From Staphylococcus auricularis (GTDB taxonomy: Bacteria > Bacillota > Bacilli > Staphylococcales > Staphylococcaceae): a stretch of DNA of 64,000 nt. Every line of letters begins with the position of its first letter. The first letter of the stretch is position 1. The stretch spans positions 119,679-183,678 of the forward strand of contig NZ_LLER01000007.1 in NCBI RefSeq assembly GCF_001500315.1, in the 5' to 3' direction. This document shows positions 27,379-34,921 of the stretch, one piece after another. The position numbers were made by a program, and so were the translations under genes. The notes beneath the pieces are model-generated. The model was not told where the DNA came from, did not search any database, and was given only the letters and a program-made list of their open reading frames with translations.

Positions 27379-30300
27379 ATGCAAGAGAATCAACAGAAAC
27401 AAAACTATATATTAGGTTTAGATATTGGTATAACTTCAGTCGGTTATGGTCTGATTGATAGTAAGACAAGAGAAGTCATTGATGCTGGCGTTCGCTTATT
27501 TCCAGAGGCCGATAGTGAAAACAACAGTAATCGTCGTTCTAAACGCGGTGCACGGCGTCTAAAACGAAGAAGAATACATCGTTTAGATCGTGTTAAACAG
27601 TTGCTAACAGATAACCAATTAATGGATTTAAATGATGTACCCAAAAGCACAGATCCTTATACCATTAGAGTGAAAGGGTTACGAGAACAATTAACTAAAG
27701 ACGAGTTCGCGATTGCATTACTTCATATTGCGAAAAGACGTGGCTTGCACAACATTAGTGTATCAATGGGTGATAAAGAACAAGATAATGAATTATCTAC
27801 AAAGCAACAATTACAAAAGAACGCACAACAATTACAAGATAAGTATGTATGTGAACTCCAATTAGAAAGATTAACTAACATAAATAAAGTTAGAGGCGAG
27901 AAAAATCGTTTTAAAACTGAAGACTTTGTTAAAGAAGTTAAACAGTTATGTGAAACGCAAAGACAGTACCATAAGATAGATGATCAATTTATACAACAAT
28001 ATATCGATTTAATTTCTACCAGACGAGAATATTTTGAAGGTCCTGGCAATGGGAGTCCGTACGGCTGGGATGGAGATTTATTGAAGTGGTACGAGAAATT
28101 AATGGGTAGATGTACATATTTTCCAGAAGAGCTGCGTAGTGTTAAATATGCCTACTCTGCTGATTTATTTAATGCACTTAACGATTTAAATAATTTAGTA
28201 GTTACACGGGATGACAATCCGAAATTAGAATACTATGAGAAATATCATATTATTGAAAATGTCTTCAAACAGAAGAAAAACCCAACTTTAAAGCAAATTG
28301 CTAAGGAAATTGGTGTTCAAGACTATGATATTAGAGGTTATCGTATTACTAAATCAGGTAAACCACAATTTACGTCCTTTAAATTGTATCATGACTTGAA
28401 AAATATTTTCGAACAGGCTAAATATCTTGAAGATGTGGATATGTTGGATAAAATTACCAAAATTTTAACTATTTATCAAGACGAAATAAGTATTAAAAAA
28501 GCATTAGATCAATTACCTGAACTATTAACAGAAAGTGAAAAATCGCAAATAGCGCAGCTTACTGGTTATACAGGAACACACCGATTGTCGTTAAAATGTA
28601 TTCATATAGTTATTGATGAGTTATGGGAGTCCCCTGAAAATTAAATGGAAATATTTACAAGATTGAATTTGAAACCGAAAAAGGTTGAAATGAGTGAAAT
28701 TGACTCCATTCCAACAACATTGGTAGATGAATTTATCTTATCCCCTGTAGTGAAACGTGCATTTATTCAATCCATAAAAGTGATTAACGCTGTAATTGAT
28801 CGATTTGGCTTACCAGAGGACATTATAATTGAATTAGCAAGAGAGAAAAATAGTAAAGATAGGCGGAAATTTATAAATAAACTACAAAAACAAAATGAGG
28901 CTACACGCAAAAAGATTGAACAATTACTTGCAAAATACGGAAATACAAATGCGAAATATATGATAGAAAAAATAAAATTACATGACATGCAAGAAGGTAA
29001 ATGTCTATACTCACTTGAAGCGATTCCTATAGAAGATTTACTATCAAATCCTACACATTATGAAGTAGATCATATCATTCCACGTTCTGTATCATTCGAC
29101 AATTCACTGAATAACAAAGTGCTAGTTAAACAATCAGAAAACAGTAAAAAAGGGAATCGGACACCTTATCAATACTTAAGTTCAAATGAATCAAAAATAT
29201 CGTACAATCAATTTAAACAACATATTTTAAATTTATCCAAAGCCAAAGACCGTATTTCTAAGAAAAAAAGAGATATGTTGCTTGAAGAACGTGATATTAA
29301 TAAATTTGAAGTTCAAAAAGAATTTATTAATCGTAATTTAGTCGACACGCGATATGCTACAAGTGAACTATCCAATTTATTAAAAACTTATTTCAGCACA
29401 AATGATTACGCAGTTAAAGTGAAAACGATCAATGGAGGATTTACAAACCATCTTAGAAAGGTATGGGATTTCAAAAAACATCGTAACCATGGTTATAAAC
29501 ATCATGCAGAAGATGCATTAGTTATCGCAAATGCAGATTTCTTATTTAAGACGCATAAAGCACTTAGAAGAACGGATAGGATATTAGAACAACCAGGATT
29601 AGAAGTAAATGATACTATTGTAAAGGCGGATACTGAGGAAAAATATCAAGAACTTTTTGAAACACCAAAACAAGTTGAAAATATAAAACAGTTTCGTGAT
29701 TTCAAATATTCACATCGTGTCGATAAAAAACCGAATCGCCAGTTAATCAATGATACATTATATAGCACTCGTGAAATAGAGGACGAAACTTATGTAGTTC
29801 AGACATTAAAAGATTTATATGCAAAAGATAATGATAAAGTAAAGAAACTATTTACTGAAAAACCTGAAAAAATTTTGATGTATCAGCATGATCCTAAAAC
29901 TTTTGAAAAATTAATGACTATCATTAATCAATATGCTGAAGCTAAAAATCCATTAGCTGCTTATTATGAAGATAAAGGTGAATATGTTACAAAATATGCT
30001 AAAAAAGGAAACGGTCCAGCTATTAATAAAATAAAATATATAGATAAAAAACTGGGAAGCCACTTGGATGTCAGTAACAAATATCCTGAAACGCAGAATA
30101 AACTAGTTAAGCTTTCTCTTAAATCGTTCCGTTTTGATATTTATAAGTGTGAACAAGGTTATAAAATGGTTTCTATCGGTTATTTAGACGTGCTAAAAAA
30201 AGATAATTATTACTATATTTCTAAAGATAAATATGAAGCAGAAAAGGAAAAGAAAAAAATAAAGGAAAGTGACGTGTTTATTGGCAGTTTTTACTATAAT

Positions 30301-30559
30301 GACTTGATTATGTATGAAAGAGAACTATTTAGAGTTATTGGTGTTAATAGTGACATAAATAATTTAGTTGAATTAAATATGGTAGATATCACTTATAAAG
30401 ATTTTTGTGAAGTTAATCATGTTACTGGTGAAAAAAGAATTAAAAATAGGCAAAAGAGTTGTTTTAATTGAAAAATATACGACAGATATATTAGGAAATT
30501 TATATAAAGCCCCACTTCCCAAAAAACCTCAGCTTGTTTTTAAACGAGGTGAATTATAA
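27379..30559 (+). pseudogene. cas9: Type II CRISPR nuclease Cas9 (SauriCas9-like), broken twice
   Basis: Full span is about 1,060 codons, the size of compact SaCas9-type enzymes. RuvC-I LGLDIGITS (Asp15), arginine-rich bridge helix (RRSKRGARRLKRRR), HNH site YEVDHIIPRS (His about 565) and RuvC-III HHAEDAL (about 708) all remain. Codon 422 is TAA (28642-28644) between SPEN and MEIF, where relatives have Gln, so CAA to TAA. Near 30445 the frame shifts: one frame ends KNRQKSCFN, while the expected tail EKYTTDILGNLYK to FKRGEL continues in another frame to TAA at 30557-30559, overlapping the cas1 start by one base. AGGAGGG precedes the start. From memory it is almost identical to S. auricularis Cas9. 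As written it cannot give full-length protein. Confidence 0.92.
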
Positions 30560-31461
30560 TGGGATGGCGTATTATACATGTGACTGATGTAAATCACATT
30601 GCGCTCAATCTCAATAGTTTAAAAATCACTAAAGGGGACTTAGAGGTTAAAGTCCCTTTAGGTGATATTTTTGCTCTCATCATAGAAGACTTAACCGTTA
30701 CAGTATCGACACGTTTATTGGTTGAACTCTCTGATTATAATATACTGGTAATTCTTTGTAATCAGAAACACTTGCCGGAATGTGTTATACAACCTATTGC
30801 AGGACATTTTAATCAATATAAACAAATAAAAGAACAAATAGATTGGAATGATGATTTCAAAAAGATTCTTTGGCAACAAATTATAAAACAAAAAATAATG
30901 AAGCAAATTGGCTGTTTGAAGTTTATTCAAATAGATATAAAGCGTATAGAAAAAATGAAAGAACTACAGTCATTAGTACAAGTTGGCGATACACAAAATA
31001 TTGAAGGCCAAGCAGCTAAGTATTACTTTAATAGCTTATTTAAATCATTCAATAGAGATGATGATGAATTGCTAGAGAACGCAGTCTTGAATTATGGTTA
31101 TACGATTTTGAATGCAGCAGTAGCTCGTACGATTGTAGCAAAGGGGTTGCTGCCAGCTATTGGTATCCATCATATTGGCAGTCGCAATCATTTTAATTTA
31201 GCTTCAGATATCGTGGAACCTTTTAGACCTTTAGTTGATTTATTTTTGGTTAAACATCCACCTGTAGATTTTCTTACGAAAGATTACAGAGTGAAGCTGA
31301 TTAATCTAATGCATGCTCGCATACTGATAGATAACAAAATGGAGACGGTTATTCGAGCAATAGAAATAACAATTCAATCTATCATAGATTATTTTAAAAC
31401 AGGTGATATCGAAAAAATAAAATTACCAAGCATAAAAAGATACGAATATTATGAGCTATAG
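30559..31461 (+). CDS. cas1: CRISPR integrase Cas1 (type II)
   Basis: 300 residues, full length. N-terminal beta domain (MGWRIIHV, ALNLNSLKI, VPLGDIFALIIED) and the C-terminal helical catalytic domain with metal-binding Glu in NIEGQAAKYYF, His in GSRNHFNLASD, and the nearby DIVEPFRPLVD acid. Cas1 with Cas2 inserts new spacers. Start overlaps the original cas9 stop (TAATG), end overlaps cas2 by 11 bases. Intact, but adaptation is unlikely because cas2 is truncated and the array leader appears lost. Confidence 0.95.
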   Translation: MGWRIIHVTDVNHIALNLNSLKITKGDLEVKVPLGDIFALIIEDLTVTVSTRLLVELSDYNILVILCNQKHLPECVIQPIAGHFNQYKQIKEQIDWNDDFKKILWQQIIKQKIMKQIGCLKFIQIDIKRIEKMKELQSLVQVGDTQNIEGQAAKYYFNSLFKSFNRDDDELLENAVLNYGYTILNAAVARTIVAKGLLPAIGIHHIGSRNHFNLASDIVEPFRPLVDLFLVKHPPVDFLTKDYRVKLINLMHARILIDNKMETVIRAIEITIQSIIDYFKTGDIEKIKLPSIKRYEYYEL

Positions 31462-31696
31462 ATTTATGAGGGTTTTCATTATGTTCGATTTGCCTGTAGA
31501 AACTAAAAAACAACGAAGAGTTTACAGTAAATTCCGGAAACGCTTAACTGAAGAAGGATTTTTGATGATGCAATATTCTATTTATATTAAAAGTGTCATT
31601 AATAAAGATGCGGCAAAAACAACCATTGCCAATGTGAATCGCTATCTTCCTACAGAAGGTCAGGTGAGAGCACTCGTCATTACTGAGAAACAATAA
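31451..31696 (+). pseudogene. cas2: CRISPR Cas2, 3' end lost into a CRISPR repeat
   Basis: 81 residues instead of about 100 for type II Cas2. The N-terminal strand VFIMFDLPV with its active-site Asp is intact, as is FRKRLTEEGFLMMQYSIYI. The frame stops at VITEKQ, where the sequence becomes a CRISPR repeat: the stop codon at 31694-31696 overlaps the first two bases of repeat 1. The C-terminal strand needed for Cas1 contact is therefore missing. A deletion ending at a repeat, which also removed any csn2 and the leader, is the simplest explanation. Confidence 0.85.
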
Positions 31697-31796
31697 TTTA
31701 GTACTCTGTGATTTTAAGTATGAATGAAACAATTTAATGTATTTTCAGTCGTTGATGCAAGTTTTAGTACTCTGTGATTTTAAGTATGAATGAAAC
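31695..31796 (+). CRISPR. Residual type II CRISPR array: two repeats, one spacer
   Basis: Repeat 2 (31761-31796) is 36 bases, starting GTTTTAGTACTCTGTGATTT and ending GAATGAAAC. Repeat 1 (31695-31730) is identical except its first two bases (AA instead of GT), at the junction with cas2. The spacer 31731-31760 is 30 bases. The GTTTTAGTACTCTG start is that of SaCas9-type guides. The repeat's 5' part is complementary to the anti-repeat of the tracrRNA downstream. Confidence 0.93.
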
Positions 31797-32037
31797 CTCT
31801 AGCTTTTTCGAATCTAACTGCCTCAAGGTTTCTATAATTAAAACTGTAGATCCGTTTTAAAATAATACTCTATATAATATAAAAGCTGGGCTTGTAGAAT
31901 GTACGTCCTCTCCACAAAATGGAAGTAATAATTTGTTATTCATCATCGCCATTGAGCGGTTGGTTCGTACATTTATTAGGAATTGTCGGATTATACACTA
32001 TAACCCAAAATATTTTCAAACTTTTCTAAAATCTTTA

Positions 32038-32066
32038 TTGACTTTCTTGATTCGATAGCTTATACT
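32038..32066 (+). promoter_or_regulatory. Promoter of tracrRNA
   Basis: TTGACT (32038-32043), exact 17-nt spacer, TATACT (32061-32066): a strong sigma-A promoter. Predicted start near 32073. Confidence 0.85.
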
Positions 32067-32072
32067 TAATGT

Positions 32073-32166
32073 ACAATATATATTGTATTTATACTTAAAA
32101 TCACAGTATCTACTAAAACAAGACTATATGTCGTGTTTATCCCGTCAATTTATTGGCGGGATTTTT
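32073..32166 (+). ncRNA. tracrRNA of the type II CRISPR system
   Basis: The stretch ATACTTAAAATCACAG, a short bulge, then ACTAAAAC (about 32091-32119) is complementary to the first 27 bases of the CRISPR repeat. After it come AAGACTATATGTCGTGTTTA (nexus region) and the terminator hairpin CCCGTCAATTTATTGGCGGG with a T-run, the same plan as the S. aureus Cas9 tracrRNA. It is encoded on the same strand as the array and about 275 bases after it. Confidence 0.92.
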
Positions 32167-32761
32167 CGTTGTGACTGTGTTCATGCTCGCATTCATTGAT
32201 TTAACGCAACTTCCACCTATCATCTCTCTAAATAAAAAGGGAAAGGCGAAAACCAATGGGGGTTTTCGCCTTTAATGATTGGAAATGAATTATAATAGTG
32301 AATTGTTATGCTTAAATATGGAGGATTTAAGAATCCATTATTTTTTATTGTTATTACGGATTGAACAATATATTTCTAACTATATAAGGATGAATTTGTT
32401 ACGTCATAAAAGTTATAAAAAGTCGGGAACATGTACTTTTTATAATTTGAGCAACATTTTTTGATTTTTAACATCATTTTTCAACTATGGCCAACTGTAT
32501 TTCTTACAGTTGTGTACAAAGGTTTGTTATGCAAAAGGATTTAGCGTGAACTAAATCTTGTTACTTAGGGGTGACATTTTTATTCGCTGTGATATTAGAG
32601 CGGGGACCTCTATTTCAGATGTATCTCCTCGTCTAACAGTTCTGACTAACGACACAATAGATCATCTATCTATTTGAGTTCATGTGATAAGTGACTATCG
32701 TATTGTATTTCAAAATCCAAAAATTGATTGGAAAGCTTTTATTATCAACCCTTTCTAGAAT

Positions 32762-32783
32762 ATATTTAGGTTAACCTAAATAT
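32762..32783. promoter_or_regulatory. MntR/SirR-like operator (perfect palindrome)
   Basis: Perfect 22-base palindrome with core TTTAGGTTAACCTAAA, which resembles the operator of the DtxR-family regulators SirR/MntR of staphylococci. It covers the predicted start site of a minus-strand promoter. Confidence 0.6.
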
Positions 32784-32784
32784 T

Positions 32785-32812
32785 ATTTTACATCATCCTA
32801 ACTAATTGTCAA
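32785..32812 (-). promoter_or_regulatory. Orphan promoter under the MntR-like operator
   Basis: Minus-strand TTGACA (32807-32812), 16-nt spacer and TAAAAT (32785-32790). Transcription would run left into DNA without a recognisable gene. Confidence 0.55.
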
Positions 32813-32894
32813 ATGATATAAGCACTAAAAATTTTATAAAATGAGAGAGCCTGAAATGATGGTGATTTTGCCTATTTTTTTAATTTCAGCACCT

Positions 32895-33230
32895 TATTTC
32901 TCCAGTTTCTCAAAATCCGCGACCTTCTCTTCCAATCCTTCAAAACTACACTCGGCCCTTCAAAATTAACCGCTAATTTCTTCCTCATCCACAGATATTT
33001 TATATCTCCCAATTTTCAAAAACTGCACCCGACTCTTTTTAATTAACCAATAATTTTTCCACTCCCTCATTTTTTCAAAAATGCGTCAAACTCTAGCAAC
33101 TAAACCCATTCTTTCCTCCCGCTCACATTTTTCTCTTCATTTTTCAAAAACGGCGCCAACATCTTTCACCCAAATTCATTCTTTCTTCCTATCCGCATTT
33201 TCTCCCACTTTCCACAAAATTTTCACCTAA
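32895..33230. repeat. Degenerate pyrimidine-rich repeat array
   Basis: About six imperfect copies of a motif like CTCCCATTTTTCAAAAACGGCGCC. The TTCAAAA cores fall near 32911, 32941, 33017, 33075, 33144 and 33212, spaced 30-76 bases apart. A second shared piece (AATTAACC..TAATTT) lies between some copies. The plus strand is strongly C/T-biased with few G. No open frame on either strand. Confidence 0.5.
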
Positions 33231-33387
33231 AATCCTCAAAAATTCCTTTTTAGTTGTCTGCAAATTGCAAGAAATTTGAAATTTTTGTAGAAATCTAATA
33301 TTTTAATACGTAATATATAGACTTTTCATAAAAAACTTTAATATAATGGAAGCTATGAATTTGAAATAAATAAGGAGCGTTACATAA

Positions 33388-34809
33388 ATGAATTTAAAGC
33401 AGAGGATGTTTCAAAAGGAAGACCCTAAGCAGTATCAACAGAAAGATATCCATTTGACGAGAACATTACGGACGAGAGATTTATTGGCACTTGGGGTAGG
33501 TACGATTGTCTCTACAGCAATTTTCACCTTACCTGGGGTTGTAGCGGCACAATATACAGGTCCTGCTGTGAGTTTATCTTTTCTCTTGTCAGCAGTCGTC
33601 GCAGCTTTAATCGCCTTTGTGTATGCTGAAATGGCGGCTGTCATGCCCTTTGCTGGATCAGCTTACACGTGGATTCGCATTCTCTTTGGAGAAGGATTAG
33701 GATGGCTCGTCGGTTGGGCGCTCATTGCAGAGTACACCATCGCGATCGCGTTCGTTGCCTCTGGTTTTTCAGCTAACTTAAGAGGTTTGATGGCATCGTT
33801 CAATCTTTCTCTTCCAGCATCGTTATCGCAACCGATGGGGAGTGAAGGCGGTGTGATCGATTTAATCGCGGCCATCAGTATGATATTAACCGCCATCTTG
33901 TTATCACGTGGGGCTTCAGAAACGTCACGTGTTCAAAATGTTTTAGTCGTATTAAAAGTGATGGCGATTTTACTCTTCGTTGTCGTGGGTGCGACAGCGA
34001 TTCACCTTGATAACTACATTCCATTCCTTCCTGAATATAATCCGGATTCAGAAGGGACGTTAGGTGGTTGGCAAGGGATCTACGCTGGGAGTGCGGTGAT
34101 TTTCATTTCCTACATCGGATTTGATTCGTTGGCAGCGAATTCCGCAGAAGCGATTAACCCTGGTAAAACGATGCCACGTGGTATCTTAGGTTCACTCGTC
34201 ATCGCGGTGTCTCTATTTATCATCGTGTCACTTGTGTTAGTCGGCATGTTCCATTACACAGCTTATGAAGGTAATGCTGAGCCAGTTGGATGGGCATTAC
34301 GCAATAGTGGTCACCCTGTTGTAGGAGTCATCGTTCAAGCAATTTCCGTCTTCGGTATGTTTACCGCACTTGTCGGTATGATGCTTGCCGGTTCACGTTT
34401 GATTTACTCATTTGGTCGTGATGGCATTTTCCCTAAATGGGTAGGACAACTCAATCGTAAGTTCTTACCGAATCGCGCATTATTGATAGTGACAATCGTT
34501 GCGGTTATTGTCGGATCTATGTTCCCATTTGATTTCTTAGCCGAACTGATGTCTGCCGGCACACTTGTCGCATTTATGTTTGTGACATTGGGTCTCTTCA
34601 GTTTACGTCGTCGTGAAGGGAAAGATTTACCAGTCCCTTCATTTAAATTCCCGTTATATCCTGTCTTACCTATCATTACGTTTATATGTATTTTTGCGAT
34701 ATTCTGGGGCTTAAGTGGAGAAGCGAAATTCTATACGGGTGTGTGGTTTATCCTAGGTATTATTTACTACGCATTTTACTTAATACGGACACGACATCGA
34801 ACGGTTTAG
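33388..34809 (+). CDS. APC-family amino acid permease
   Basis: 473 residues with about twelve hydrophobic helices. The family signature GVGTIVSTAIFTLPG in helix 1, AYTWIRILFGEGLGWLVGW in helix 3 and YIGFDSLAANSAEAINPGKTMP around helix 6 match cationic/neutral amino acid transporters of the YfnA/CAT type. It imports amino acids with a cation gradient across the cytoplasmic membrane; the exact substrate cannot be read from the sequence. AAGGAGCG precedes the start. Single-gene transcript ending at a bidirectional terminator. Confidence 0.85.
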   Translation: MNLKQRMFQKEDPKQYQQKDIHLTRTLRTRDLLALGVGTIVSTAIFTLPGVVAAQYTGPAVSLSFLLSAVVAALIAFVYAEMAAVMPFAGSAYTWIRILFGEGLGWLVGWALIAEYTIAIAFVASGFSANLRGLMASFNLSLPASLSQPMGSEGGVIDLIAAISMILTAILLSRGASETSRVQNVLVVLKVMAILLFVVVGATAIHLDNYIPFLPEYNPDSEGTLGGWQGIYAGSAVIFISYIGFDSLAANSAEAINPGKTMPRGILGSLVIAVSLFIIVSLVLVGMFHYTAYEGNAEPVGWALRNSGHPVVGVIVQAISVFGMFTALVGMMLAGSRLIYSFGRDGIFPKWVGQLNRKFLPNRALLIVTIVAVIVGSMFPFDFLAELMSAGTLVAFMFVTLGLFSLRRREGKDLPVPSFKFPLYPVLPIITFICIFAIFWGLSGEAKFYTGVWFILGIIYYAFYLIRTRHRTV

Positions 34810-34849
34810 CTGAAAATGAACACTTCAATTCAATCACGCAATATAAAAA

Positions 34850-34888
34850 AATAGCGCATCGAATTTCAATTCGATGCGCCTTTTTTGT
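34850..34888. terminator. Bidirectional terminator APC permease / MMPL
   Basis: Perfect 12-bp stem GCGCATCGAATT/AATTCGATGCGC with A-run before and T-run after, between converging genes. Confidence 0.93.
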
Positions 34889-34921
34889 GCTTTATTTTAA
34901 CGTATTACCAAACCAGTAAAG

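Larger units (their letters stand above)
32167..33387. other. Long non-coding stretch between CRISPR locus and APC permease
   Basis: No supportable gene in 1.2 kb. It holds a hairpin at 32241-32273 (arms AAAGGCGAAAACC/GGTTTTCGCCTTT), an inverted repeat near 32410-32450 (TTATAAAAAGT / ACTTTTTATAA), a small hairpin at 32492-32512 (CAACTGTA/TACAGTTG), an MntR-like promoter-operator at 32762-32812, and a pyrimidine-rich degenerate repeat array at about 32,895-33,230. The look is of DNA left after genes were lost. Confidence 0.55.

Noticed and set aside
27379..30471. Two separate genes (split Cas9) instead of a broken cas9
   Set aside because: The halves join in the same frame across one stop with no ribosome site before the second ATG, and the expected Gln codon differs from TAA by one base; a nonsense mutation is simpler.
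32160..32250. 28-codon minus-strand frame starting MIGGSCVKSMNAS
   Set aside because: It overlaps the tracrRNA terminator and has no strong ribosome site; chance is sufficient.
32279..32464. 61-codon plus-strand frame
   Set aside because: It follows a terminator-like hairpin with no ribosome site, has odd composition and contains an inverted repeat; no family resemblance.
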